Shown: positions 1-7,211 of the stretch, piece by piece
Numbering within the stretch: the first letter of the stretch is position 1
How the letters are laid out: the number at the start of each line of letters is the position of its first letter
Assembly (NCBI GenBank): GCA_013911625.1
Contig: JACESW010000020.1
Span: 1-12,883 of the forward strand
Source: Cryomorphaceae bacterium
Lineage (GTDB): Bacteria > Bacteroidota > Bacteroidia > Flavobacteriales > Schleiferiaceae
Reading direction: 5' to 3'
Length of the DNA: 12,883 nucleotides
Made by a program: the position numbers and the translations under genes
The notes under the pieces: model-generated
Told to the model about the DNA's origin: nothing
The model's database searches: none
Seen by the model: only the letters and a program-made list of their open reading frames with translations

Positions 1-2292
1 GTAATGGTCAAGAAGTACGCGGTTGCCTTCAAACTCCTTGAAGAGATTGATCACGTGGCGCTGTAGTTCTTCCTTATTGATGACAATCTTCATCCCTTGA
101 CCACCCAGTACATACGATGGACGCACCAGGATTGGGAAGCCTAGTTCATCAGAGATATCCAAAGCCTCATCAGCGTTTGTAGCTACATCAAATTTCGGAT
201 AAGGAATGTTGATGTCCTTCAGCAGTGTTGAGAATCGGCCCCTATCTTCTGCCAAATCCAAGGCCTCGTAAGAAGTACCGATAATTTCAATACCGTAACG
301 GCTCATCTTCTCGGATAGTTTCAATGCCGTCTGACCGCCCAACTGAACGATCACACCACGAGGCTTCTCGTGAAGAATTATATCATAAATATGCTCCCAG
401 AATACCGGCTCGAAATACAGCTTATCTGCAGTGTCAAAGTCTGTACTTACCGTCTCCGGGTTACAGTTGATCATGATAGTTTCGTAGCCTTCTTCGCGAG
501 CACTCAAAACACCGTGTACACAGCTGTAATCAAATTCAATACCCTGACCAATACGGTTAGGACCGGAACCCAAAACGATGATTTTATCACGCTCAGTTAC
601 CTCACTTTCATTTTCAATGATCTCAACACCATCCGCAGTCACGTAAGGCATTTCGAAAGTTGAATAATAATAAGGCGTCTGCGCCGGGAACTCTGCAGCA
701 CAAGTATCTACAAGCTTCCACACACGCTTAATGCCGAGATCTGTTCTCTTTTGGTGTACCTCACTTTCCAAGGCACGAACCATGTGTGCAATTTGGCGAT
801 CTGCAAAACCCTTCATCTTCGCCTCTTGGATCAAATCCTTCGGTAGGCTCTCAAGGCTGTGCTTTTCGATACGCTCTTGTACTTTCGCTAGATCCTCAAT
901 CTCCTTCAAGAACCACATATCAATCTTCGTGATGTCGAAGATGGTACGCAGTGGAATGCCCATTTGGATGGCATCATAGAGAACGAACAAACGGTCAGAC
1001 GAAGCATGTTCTAGTTTGTGCAAGATGGTGTCCTGATCCGTCAATCCTTTTCCGTCAGCACCTAAGCCGTTTCGCTTGATTTCAAGTGATTGCGCCGCTT
1101 TATGTAAGGCTTCTTGGAAGCTGCGGCCAATTCCCATAACCTCCCCTACGGCTTTCATCTGAATGCCTAGTCGCGTATCGGCGCCTTCGAATTTCTCGAA
1201 GTTCCAACGAGGGATCTTTACGATCACATAATCTAAGGTTGGCTCAAAGTATGCCGTCGTTGTTTTTGTGATCTGGTTCATCAGCTCATCCAATGTGTAA
1301 CCGATAGCCATCTTGGCTGCAATCTTTGCGATAGGGTAACCCGTCGCTTTCGATGCCAATGCTGAAGAACGGCTCACACGAGGGTTGATCTCAATAGCAA
1401 CGATATCTTCGTTTTCATCAGGACTCACCGCGAACTGCACATTACATCCACCTGCGAATGTTCCAATGCTGCGCATCATTTTAATGGCCATATCACGCAT
1501 CTTTTGGTACGTGGTATCGCTCAATGTCATTGCAGGAGCTACGGTTATTGAGTCACCTGTGTGGATACCCATTGGATCCATGTTCTCAATAGAACAGATG
1601 ATGATGATGTTGTCGTTTTTATCACGAAGCAACTCCAGCTCGTACTCCTTCCATCCGAGTAGGGCCTTGTCAATCATTACCTCGTGGATTGGACTAATCT
1701 CTAGTCCACGGCTGAGGGCCGTATCAAATTCATCTTCGGTGTGCACAAAAGTGGCACCCGCACCACCAAGGGTAAATGAGGCACGCACACAAAGTGGAAA
1801 GCCAAACTCCTGGGCAGTTTCCTTTCCGCGTAAGAAGCTCTTCGCAATACGAGACGGAGCCATAGGCACGTCGATTTCTTCCATCAATTTGCGGAACTCG
1901 TCTCTATCCTCGGTAATGTTGATAGCATCAATATCGACACCAATAATCTTAACACCATTATCCTCCCAAATACCCTGCTTATCGGCTTCGATACACAGGT
2001 TCAACGCAGTTTGACCACCCATTGTAGGAAGAACTACATCGATATCGGGATGCGTCTTCAAAATATCCTCAATGCTCTCCACAGTAAGTGGTTTGAGGTA
2101 AATGTTATCGGCAACAACCTCATCCGTCATGATGGTTGCTGGGTTGGAATTAATAAGGGTGACAATGATGCCTTCTTCTCGAAGGGAGCGTGAGGCTTGT
2201 GATCCAGAATAATCGAACTCACATGCTTGGCCAATGACAATAGGACCAGATCCGATTATTAAGACGTGCTTGATGGAAGTATCTTTCGGCAT
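1..2292 (-). CDS. carB: Carbamoyl-phosphate synthase large subunit (3'-truncated by the window edge)
   Basis: CarB makes carbamoyl phosphate from bicarbonate, ATP and ammonia channelled from the glutaminase subunit CarA, feeding pyrimidine and arginine synthesis in the cytosol. Reading the minus strand from the ATG at 2292 gives 764 codons with no stop to base 1. The N-terminal motif GSGPIVIGQACEFDYSG lies at residues 14-30 and opens the carboxyphosphate half. The second half opens with GSGPNRIGQGIEFDYS from about residue 575, in the same frame. The visible part ends in the second ATP-grasp domain (…RVLLDHY). Against E. coli CarB (1073 residues), roughly 300 C-terminal residues, including the allosteric domain, lie outside. 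The start is supported by the family-typical MPKD start and by the terminator and -7 element just upstream. No Shine-Dalgarno sequence is visible. carA is not in the window. Confidence 0.97.
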   Translation of the reverse strand, partial: MPKDTSIKHVLIIGSGPIVIGQACEFDYSGSQASRSLREEGIIVTLINSNPATIMTDEVVADNIYLKPLTVESIEDILKTHPDIDVVLPTMGGQTALNLCIEADKQGIWEDNGVKIIGVDIDAINITEDRDEFRKLMEEIDVPMAPSRIAKSFLRGKETAQEFGFPLCVRASFTLGGAGATFVHTEDEFDTALSRGLEISPIHEVMIDKALLGWKEYELELLRDKNDNIIIICSIENMDPMGIHTGDSITVAPAMTLSDTTYQKMRDMAIKMMRSIGTFAGGCNVQFAVSPDENEDIVAIEINPRVSRSSALASKATGYPIAKIAAKMAIGYTLDELMNQITKTTTAYFEPTLDYVIVKIPRWNFEKFEGADTRLGIQMKAVGEVMGIGRSFQEALHKAAQSLEIKRNGLGADGKGLTDQDTILHKLEHASSDRLFVLYDAIQMGIPLRTIFDITKIDMWFLKEIEDLAKVQERIEKHSLESLPKDLIQEAKMKGFADRQIAHMVRALESEVHQKRTDLGIKRVWKLVDTCAAEFPAQTPYYYSTFEMPYVTADGVEIIENESEVTERDKIIVLGSGPNRIGQGIEFDYSCVHGVLSAREEGYETIMINCNPETVSTDFDTADKLYFEPVFWEHIYDIILHEKPRGVIVQLGGQTALKLSEKMSRYGIEIIGTSYEALDLAEDRGRFSTLLKDINIPYPKFDVATNADEALDISDELGFPILVRPSYVLGGQGMKIVINKEELQRHVINLFKEFEGNRVLLDHY

Positions 2293-2308
2293 GAACTTAA
2301 GATTTGTG

Positions 2309-2316
2309 CAAATTTA
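2309..2316 (-). promoter_or_regulatory. Candidate -7 promoter element of carB
   Basis: The minus strand reads TAAATTTG, an exact match to the Bacteroidota -7 consensus TAnnTTTG, about 16 bases before the carB ATG. No TTG lies at the usual 19-21 base spacing; the nearest (2330-2332, at the edge of the rpmH terminator T-tract) gives only 13. If real, the carB leader would be only about 10 bases long. The match to consensus is seen; promoter function is inferred. Confidence 0.4.
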
Positions 2317-2330
2317 GGCGCCGTGAGGCC

Positions 2331-2360
2331 AAAAAAAAGGTGTTGCGAATGGCAACACCT
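2331..2360 (-). terminator. Intrinsic terminator of rpmH
   Basis: On the minus strand a perfect 9-bp stem (AGGTGTTGC / GCAACACCT, bases 2352-2360 and 2338-2346) with a 5-base loop runs directly into a tract of eight T (2331-2338). It lies 28 bases after the rpmH stop and ends 38 bases before the carB ATG, so it separates the two genes into different transcripts. On the plus strand the stem is preceded by A's and not followed by T's, so it works in one direction only. Confidence 0.9.
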
Positions 2361-2387
2361 AAATATTATCAAAAGGTTTTGAACATC

Positions 2388-2546
2388 TTAACCTTTATAG
2401 TTTCCTTTATCACTAACAGTCAAACGATTACGACCTTTAGAGCGACGAGACGCCAATACTTTACGGCCATCAGTGCTTTCCATTCTTGAACGGAATCCGT
2501 GCTTATTTCTACGTTTTCTATTGCTAGGTTGAAATGTACGCTTCAT
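2388..2546 (-). CDS. rpmH: Large ribosomal subunit protein bL34
   Basis: A 52-residue, very basic protein that matches L34 along its whole length: it begins [19 protein letters not shown], continues with RM…[14 protein letters not shown], and has the short C-terminal extension [14 protein letters not shown]34 is a small protein of the 50S ribosomal subunit that binds 23S rRNA. The ATG at 2546 fits the family start and the length is normal (44-53 residues). It stands alone here, with a strong promoter upstream and an intrinsic terminator downstream. The rnpA gene that often follows rpmH in other bacteria is absent, and carB follows instead. The identification is firm despite the small size. 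Confidence 0.97.
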   Translation of the reverse strand: MKRTFQPSNRKRRNKHGFRSRMESTDGRKVLASRRSKGRNRLTVSDKGNYKG

Positions 2547-2581
2547 AACTACTTCTATTAACCCGTTATTCTTCGGGGGTG

Positions 2582-2611
2582 CAAATATAAGCCCTTCTAT
2601 TTATTCCACAA
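2582..2611 (-). promoter_or_regulatory. Promoter of rpmH (Bacteroidota type)
   Basis: On the minus strand TATATTTG (2589-2582) is an exact TAnnTTTG -7 element, and a TTG (2611-2609, in GTTGTGG) stands 19 bases upstream of it. This is the best complete -33/-7 pair in the window. The predicted start of transcription is near 2575, giving an rpmH leader of about 30 bases. Strong promoters are expected for ribosomal protein genes. Confidence 0.7.
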
Positions 2612-2692
2612 CCCAAACTCAAATAAATTTAATTGACTCCTTAAAGGTTTCCATTTGGTCTTGGCATACCGCAACAACGGGCATTAGTGGAC

Positions 2693-2700
2693 TATCTTTG
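2693..2700 (+). promoter_or_regulatory. Candidate -7 promoter element of the methyltransferase gene
   Basis: TATCTTTG matches TAnnTTTG exactly and lies 39 bases before the ATG at 2740. No TTG is found at the expected upstream spacing, so the call rests on the -7 box and its position in the 193-base gap between divergent genes. Nothing else recognisable was seen in that gap apart from the rpmH promoter. Confidence 0.35.
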
Positions 2701-2739
2701 GGCAAAGAAACAGCCTAATGTCAAATTTACCTCGTTGCC

Positions 2740-3339
2740 ATGAATAAAAATGCTTTTATCCAAATGTGGAATCAACGGTATTCCGAGCAACCCTATGCGT
2801 ATGGTACTGCCCCCAATGCCTTTATTAAAGCTTGCTTACAGACTCAAAAGCCCGGTAAAATCTTGTTTGCAGCTGAGGGTGAAGGAAGAAATGCCGTGTA
2901 CGCTGCTCAACAAGGCTGGGAAGTAGAAGCTTTCGATCTCAGCGCTGCTGGAAGAGATAAAGCCCTTGTCCTTGCCAAGCAAAACAAATGCGAAATCACA
3001 TACACCGTGAGTGACGCCCTCAGTTACCAAGGCGGCCCCTACGATGCGGCAGCCTTTTGCTATTTCCACACTCCTGTAAAGGTGGAAGACTGCTACGGTC
3101 ACCTTATTAGCTTACTCCATCCAAATGGAGTTGTGGTTTTTGAAGGGTTTTCAGTGAAGAATATTGGCATGGGTAGCGGTGGTCCTCAAAAGGCGAACAT
3201 GTGCTTTACTGTCGAAGGCGTTTCTGACCTATTAAAGGACTTACAATCTGTTGAAGTCTGGGAGGAAAAAGTGGTACTCAACGAAGGCAAATACCACCAA
3301 GGTGAGGCATGGGTCATCCGGGCCCAAGGTGTTAAATAA
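2740..3339 (+). CDS. Class I SAM-dependent methyltransferase, small
   Basis: A 199-residue Rossmann-fold methyltransferase whose substrate cannot be told from the sequence. The N-terminus has the pattern W-x2-RY-x5-YAYG-x2-PN (residues 10-26), typical of small TehB/methyltransferase-11/25-like proteins. SAM motif I is ILFAAEGEGRNAVYAA (residues 41-56), with the acidic residue expected to contact the ribose at D66 (VEAFDLS). Motif II-like sequence PYDAAAFCYFH lies near 100-110, and a strand LLHPNGVVVFEGF follows. No membrane segment or signal peptide is seen, so it should be cytosolic. The length is normal for the family. It starts at an ATG after a 193-base gap and is transcribed away from rpmH. 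The fold is confident; tellurite-resistance or thiopurine-type activity would be guesses. Confidence 0.85.
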   Translation: MNKNAFIQMWNQRYSEQPYAYGTAPNAFIKACLQTQKPGKILFAAEGEGRNAVYAAQQGWEVEAFDLSAAGRDKALVLAKQNKCEITYTVSDALSYQGGPYDAAAFCYFHTPVKVEDCYGHLISLLHPNGVVVFEGFSVKNIGMGSGGPQKANMCFTVEGVSDLLKDLQSVEVWEEKVVLNEGKYHQGEAWVIRAQGVK

Positions 3340-3361
3340 TACATGCCAATTTAATTATGCG

Positions 3362-3369
3362 TACTTTTG
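3362..3369 (+). promoter_or_regulatory. Candidate -7 promoter element of the helicase operon
   Basis: TACTTTTG is an exact TAnnTTTG match 22 bases after the methyltransferase stop codon. The expected transcription start near 3376 would leave a leader of about 115 bases before the ATG at 3491. No convincing TTG sits at the -33 position. Long leaders are known for the cold-shock helicase CsdA/DeaD of E. coli, which makes this position plausible, but read-through from the methyltransferase gene is equally possible. Confidence 0.4.
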
Positions 3370-3445
3370 CGCCTGATTATCACGGGTGTCCATCTTCCAT
3401 GTAGGCTAAAAATTGAAAGGAAGCGCTGACACTCAAGTAGGCGCA

Positions 3446-3468
3446 CCCAGCGGAACTGGGCAATTTTT
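3446..3468 (+). promoter_or_regulatory. Leader hairpin with T-run upstream of the helicase
   Basis: CCCAG (3446-3450) and CTGGG (3456-3460) form a 5-bp GC-rich stem with loop CGGAA, followed by CAATTTTT (T-run 3464-3468). A second small palindrome, GGCC-ACTGA-GGCC (3472-3484), follows and ends six bases before the ATG at 3491. The first resembles a weak intrinsic terminator or attenuator, and the second could mask the start region. The structure is seen; the regulatory role is inference, and a 5-bp stem can arise by chance. Confidence 0.3.
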
Positions 3469-3490
3469 AAAGGCCACTGAGGCCAACTTT

Positions 3491-5527
3491 ATGGAAACGT
3501 ACAAGGACAGCGGTCTGCATCCCGATATTATTCGCGGTGTAGAAGCTTTAGGATTCGTAGAACCGACTCCTATTCAGAAAATGAGCATCGAACATTTGCT
3601 CGAAGAACAAACAGACCTTATTGCATTCGCACAAACAGGTACAGGTAAAACGGCAGCGTTCTCTCTGCCTATCCTCCATCAACTTGAAGAAGATGTTCAG
3701 CACGTTCAGGCGATTGTTCTCGCACCAACGCGCGAGCTTTGTTTACAAATCGCCAAAGACATCGAATCTTACGCTAAGTTTATGGATGTAAAAGTGACAG
3801 CAGTATATGGCGGTTCACCTATATCTAAACAGATTAAAGAGTTGCAAGGTAGACCGCAAATTGTTGTGGGTACTCCAGGCAGAACTTTGGATCTTATAAA
3901 TCGTCGTAAGCTTCGTATTGAAGATGTGCAGTTCCTTGTGCTTGATGAAGCCGACGAAATGCTTAGCATGGGCTTCCAAGATGAATTGGACGCCATTCTT
4001 GCCAATACACCGGAACACAAGCAGACGCTTTGTTTCTCTGCCACTATGCCAGAGGGAATGAAGCATCTGACCAAGAAATATTTGACCGAGCCGAAGGAGA
4101 TTTCTGCGGGAAAACGCAATATCAGCGCTTCCAATGTAGAGCACGAGTTGTACGTGGTAAGCGCGAAGAACAGCTATGAGGCTATGCGTCGTATTCTCGA
4201 CTTTAATCCGGACATGTATGGTATTGTTTTTTGTCGTACCCGTAGAGAAACGCAAAGCATAGCCGAGAAATTAGTCAATGATGGTTACCGTGCTGAAGCT
4301 ATTCACGGTGATTTGAGTCAAGCGCAACGCGATGACGTTATGAAGCGTTTTAGAAACAAATCACTCAATGTAATGGTAGCTACTGACGTGGCTGCCCGCG
4401 GTATTGACGTAAATGACCTCACACACGTGATTAACGTGAACATTCCGGACGATCCAGAAGTATATGTTCACCGTTCAGGTCGTACTGGTCGTGCTGGAGC
4501 TAGCGGTATCTCGCTTGTTATTACACACGGACGCAACATGCGTAAGGTGAAAAATCTCGAACGGATCATAGGTAAGAGTTTCGAAACCAAATTAGTGCCT
4601 TCTGGAGAAGACATATGTGAGGTGAAAATGCGTCAAGCCATTAATGAGCTTGAAACCATGGAGCACGCCTATGAATTAGATCCTGCTTTGGTAGAAGAAG
4701 CTATGGACAAGCTCGCTCATTTGAGCAAGGCAGACCTCATTGAGCGTTTCTTAGGCCATGAGGTTAGTACTATTCTAAGCCGCTACCGCGGCGCACGCAA
4801 TATCAACGAAACTGCGAAAAAGGTCAAAGATCACGGACGCAGAGATTCTAAGACGGGAAGCGAAGAAGGATTCAAAACCATCGTTATTGACCTTGGTTAC
4901 CGTCAAAAAGTCAACCCTTCTCGCTTAATGGGTGTGATCAACGACGTCATGGAAGGCACGAAAGTGCGTATCGGTAAGATAGATATGGACAAGACGTTCT
5001 CTCGCATCGATGTCGAAGAGCGCTATGCTGCAGATATAGCTGCACGTTTATCGGGTTCTAAAACCGGATCATACACTATTAATGCCTATTTCGAAGAAGG
5101 AGGAAGCGCGCCACAACGAAGCAGTTCACGCGGAGGATATGGTGGACGCAGAGACGGACGTGGCAGCAGAGATCGCGGTGATCGTAGAGACGATCGCGGT
5201 GGTCGCGGACGCAGAGACGACCGTGGAGGATTTGAAAGCAGAGGCCGTCGTGATGATCGCGGAGGTTTTGAAAACAGAGGCCGTCGTGAAGATCGCGGAG
5301 GATATGAGCGTCGCGAACGTCGAGACTTTAATGACCGTCCAAGAAGAGAGGATGGCGGATCGAATAGATTTGGCCGCGATTTCGGCGATCGCTTAGAATC
5401 TCGCGAAGACCGTCCAAGAAGAAAAAGAATAGGTGAAGACAGATTCGATAGCGGCAAGCGTAAATCTTCTAAGAGCAAATCAAAAGGAAGTTCTAAATTT
5501 AAAGGCGCACCAAGAAGAAATAGATAA
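3491..5527 (+). CDS. deaD: DEAD-box ATP-dependent RNA helicase, DeaD/CsdA type with Arg/Gly-rich tail
   Basis: A 678-residue ATP-driven RNA-unwinding enzyme of the type used in ribosome assembly, mRNA decay and cold adaptation. All motifs are intact: Q motif PTPIQ (25-29), Walker A AQTGTGKT (47-54), PTREL (79-83), TPGR (128-131), DEAD (152-155), SAT (183-185), IVFCRTRR (245-252), ATDVAARGID (297-306) and HRSGRTGRAG (327-336). A helical region (about 390-430) resembles the CsdA dimerisation part, and residues 461-537 match the DbpA-type RNA-binding domain. The tail (541-678) is rich in R, G, D and S and carries a 12-residue repeat. The open frame extends upstream to a TTG at 3413, but the ATG at 3491 was chosen because family members start just before this point (…GLHPDIIRGVEALGF). 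Its stop overlaps the next gene by one base. E. coli DeaD has the same architecture. Confidence 0.93.
   Translation: METYKDSGLHPDIIRGVEALGFVEPTPIQKMSIEHLLEEQTDLIAFAQTGTGKTAAFSLPILHQLEEDVQHVQAIVLAPTRELCLQIAKDIESYAKFMDVKVTAVYGGSPISKQIKELQGRPQIVVGTPGRTLDLINRRKLRIEDVQFLVLDEADEMLSMGFQDELDAILANTPEHKQTLCFSATMPEGMKHLTKKYLTEPKEISAGKRNISASNVEHELYVVSAKNSYEAMRRILDFNPDMYGIVFCRTRRETQSIAEKLVNDGYRAEAIHGDLSQAQRDDVMKRFRNKSLNVMVATDVAARGIDVNDLTHVINVNIPDDPEVYVHRSGRTGRAGASGISLVITHGRNMRKVKNLERIIGKSFETKLVPSGEDICEVKMRQAINELETMEHAYELDPALVEEAMDKLAHLSKADLIERFLGHEVSTILSRYRGARNINETAKKVKDHGRRDSKTGSEEGFKTIVIDLGYRQKVNPSRLMGVINDVMEGTKVRIGKIDMDKTFSRIDVEERYAADIAARLSGSKTGSYTINAYFEEGGSAPQRSSSRGGYGGRRDGRGSRDRGDRRDDRGGRGRRDDRGGFESRGRRDDRGGFENRGRREDRGGYERRERRDFNDRPRREDGGSNRFGRDFGDRLESREDRPRRKRIGEDRFDSGKRKSSKSKSKGSSKFKGAPRRNR
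5207..5314 (+). repeat. Three tandem 36-bp in-frame repeats in the helicase tail
   Basis: Three consecutive 36-base units encode GRRDDRGGFESR, GRRDDRGGFENR and GRREDRGGYERR (helicase residues 573-608). The units are close but not identical at DNA level, and synonymous changes (for example GGACGCAGA versus GGCCGTCGT) show that the protein pattern has been kept while the DNA drifted. Looser copies of RRDDRGG and DRPRRE flank them. The array lies wholly within the coding sequence. Confidence 0.85.
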
Positions 5528-6336
5528 TGAAATCATTTGAAGGTAAAGTTGTTTGGATCACTGGAGCGAGCAGTGGCATAGGCCGTGCGCTTGCTGAAGC
5601 CTATTCAAATGCAGGTGCCTTCACCATTATCTCAGCACGTAGAGAAGAGTTGTTATTGGCTGTAAAAGACAGCCTAAGACAACCTGACACGTGTATGGTT
5701 CTTCCGCTCGACCTCAGTAAGCACGAGAATGCATCACAATGGACCCAACAAGCGCTCGCTTTTCAGGGACGTATCGATATACTCGTAAACAATGGCGGCA
5801 TAGGCCATTTAGGGCGTGTTGAAGACATGGATTTTCAGGTAGAACGGAGAGTTTTAGAAGTGAACTTTTGGGCTTCAGTCGCACTTACCAAAGCAGTATT
5901 GCCAAACATGCTTGAGCGGCGTAGCGGGGAAATCTGGACCGTAGCTAGTATTCTTGCTTACTTCGGTAGCCCAAAACTGGCAGCCTATGCTGCGAGTAAA
6001 TTCGCAGTGGCCGGTTACTTTGAATCGCTACAATACGAATTAGAAGGGTCAGGAGTTCACGCTGGAATACTCAGTCCTGGCTTCATCAATACCGCAGTTA
6101 CCTTAAGTAGCCTAGGTCCTGATGGCACTCCTATTGGTAAAAACAGTGTGGCCCAGGAAAAGGGGATGTCCCCTAAAGAATTGGCCCAGAAATTCCTGAG
6201 AAAAACTCAGAAAACTAATCCGCCTAGACAAATCATTATTGGCAGGTACGAGCGATTCGCAGTGCCTTTCAAACGACTTTTACCCTCTATTTTCAGGGTG
6301 GTTTATGGAAAACTGACGAATGTCGCTCGCAAGTAA
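5527..6336 (+). CDS. Short-chain dehydrogenase/reductase (classical SDR)
   Basis: A 269-residue NAD(P)-dependent oxidoreductase with an unknown substrate. The nucleotide-binding motif TGASSGIG is at residues 12-19, and the structural motif NNGG (88-91) replaces the usual NNAG. The catalytic tetrad is complete: N113, S141, Y154 and K158 (Y-AAS-K). The basic pair R38/R39 (ISARREEL) after the second strand suggests a preference for NADP(H). Residues 244-269 form a hydrophobic and basic tail (PFKRLLPSIFRVVYGKL) that might touch the membrane, as in DHRS7-like SDRs; this is inference. The ATG uses the last base of the helicase stop (TAATG), so the two genes are very probably cotranscribed and translationally coupled. 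The length is normal for a classical SDR. Confidence 0.92.
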   Translation: MKSFEGKVVWITGASSGIGRALAEAYSNAGAFTIISARREELLLAVKDSLRQPDTCMVLPLDLSKHENASQWTQQALAFQGRIDILVNNGGIGHLGRVEDMDFQVERRVLEVNFWASVALTKAVLPNMLERRSGEIWTVASILAYFGSPKLAAYAASKFAVAGYFESLQYELEGSGVHAGILSPGFINTAVTLSSLGPDGTPIGKNSVAQEKGMSPKELAQKFLRKTQKTNPPRQIIIGRYERFAVPFKRLLPSIFRVVYGKLTNVARK

Positions 6337-6349
6337 GTAGGGCTACACT

Positions 6350-6357
6350 TATATTTG
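6350..6357 (+). promoter_or_regulatory. Candidate -7 promoter element before the oxygenase gene
   Basis: TATATTTG is an exact TAnnTTTG match in the 40-base gap between the SDR and oxygenase genes, 19 bases before the ATG at 6377. There is no TTG at the usual spacing. If active, the oxygenase could be transcribed separately from the helicase-SDR pair. Otherwise the three genes form one unit ending at the terminator at 7212-7242. Confidence 0.35.
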
Positions 6358-6376
6358 GATTCAAATCGAACGAATT

Positions 6377-7189
6377 ATGGCACAAGGAATTATTCAAGAC
6401 GCGTACTTAAAGGCAGAGCATGCCAAAGCATTGAACGCTTCGTACACGAATGCACAACCTTGTAAGTATTTGGTGATGGAAAACTTCTTTACGGAAGATA
6501 TAGCCAACGATTTGTTCGACAACTTCCCATCCATCCAAGACCTGAACGTTAAGCGCAAGAGCCTTAATGAGGACAAGAGTGAAGATTACCACTTCGAACG
6601 TTGGCACCCTTCGTTTGCAAAAATTCGGGAGGCCGTATCTTCTGATGAATGGTATGCGCAACTCTCGAGAATTACGGGTATCGAAGGATTGCACACAACC
6701 ACAGACGCCTTAGGCTCTGGTGTGCACCAAGGTAAGAATGGTTCATACGTGGACATTCATATAGATGTAAATATGAACCCAAAATTGGGCTTGTGGCGTC
6801 GTATTAACCTTTTGGTTTACCTCAATAAGAATTGGAAACCAGAATACGGTGGCGATCTAGAGTTATGGAATAAAGAAATGACCGAGTGTGAGGTGAAAGT
6901 TCCCCCTACCTTCAATACTGCTGTGATTTTCTACACCGACGACAATAGCCCACACGGGTATCGTAAAATCAATATTCCTGAAGGAGAAAGTAGAAAAAGC
7001 TTCTACACCTATTTCTACACCAAGCCGGGTGAAGGAGTAAGCTACCGCGATTCTAAATTTGTCTCTAGACCGGACGATGCTGCCTCGAAAAAACTCGCTA
7101 CAGGAGTTAAAGAGACGTTGAAAATCAATGGAAAGAAATTCCTGAAGTTCATTGGACTCAAGAACCTAGACTTCCAAGACAAGAATTAA
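6377..7189 (+). CDS. 2-oxoglutarate/Fe(II)-dependent oxygenase, prolyl-hydroxylase-like
   Basis: A 270-residue protein with the double-stranded beta-helix motifs of the 2OG-Fe(II) oxygenase superfamily. These enzymes couple decarboxylation of 2-oxoglutarate to hydroxylation of a substrate. The iron ligands are H128 and D130 (D-I-HID-V) and the distal H193 (SPHGYRK). R206 (ESRKSFYTYFYT) is the expected 2-oxoglutarate-binding residue. Between them RRINLLVYLN (141-150) and YGGDLELW (157-164) are characteristic of the prolyl-4-hydroxylase-like branch (2OG-FeII_Oxy_3). No signal peptide is seen. The lysine-rich C-terminus (about 240-270) lies outside the core. The gene sits 40 bases after the SDR and ends at a strong terminator. 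The substrate is unknown: related enzymes act on proteins such as EF-Tu or ribosomal protein S23, and others act on glycans or small molecules. Confidence 0.88.
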   Translation: MAQGIIQDAYLKAEHAKALNASYTNAQPCKYLVMENFFTEDIANDLFDNFPSIQDLNVKRKSLNEDKSEDYHFERWHPSFAKIREAVSSDEWYAQLSRITGIEGLHTTTDALGSGVHQGKNGSYVDIHIDVNMNPKLGLWRRINLLVYLNKNWKPEYGGDLELWNKEMTECEVKVPPTFNTAVIFYTDDNSPHGYRKINIPEGESRKSFYTYFYTKPGEGVSYRDSKFVSRPDDAASKKLATGVKETLKINGKKFLKFIGLKNLDFQDKN

Positions 7190-7211
7190 TAGGGAAATAA
7201 TCCTCAGTATG

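Noticed and set aside
370..2193. Plus-strand open frames at 370-663, 731-979, 1385-2014 and 2011-2193
   Set aside because: They lie antisense to carB, whose minus-strand frame is continuous and conserved over 764 codons; their translations show no family pattern.
2304..2489. Plus-strand open frame of 61 codons
   Set aside because: It runs antisense through the rpmH terminator and gene, which are unambiguous on the minus strand.
2722..2729. Minus-strand TAAATTTG as a second rpmH promoter
   Set aside because: It matches the -7 consensus, but no TTG is at the right spacing, it lies about 175 bases from rpmH, and a much better promoter is at 2582-2611. Likely chance.
3769..4255. Minus-strand open frames under the helicase
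   Set aside because: They are shadows of the helicase core motifs (DEAD, SAT); there is no promoter or recognisable protein.
5111..5420. Possible CRISPR-like or mobile repeat array
   Set aside because: The repeats are in frame, multiples of 36 bases with no spacers, and encode a continuous Arg/Gly-rich protein tail.
5082..5478. Open frames in other frames over the helicase tail (plus 5082-5396, minus 5086-5478)
   Set aside because: The biased, repetitive tail DNA lacks stops in several frames, and the translations are low complexity. This is a composition artefact, not overlapping genes.
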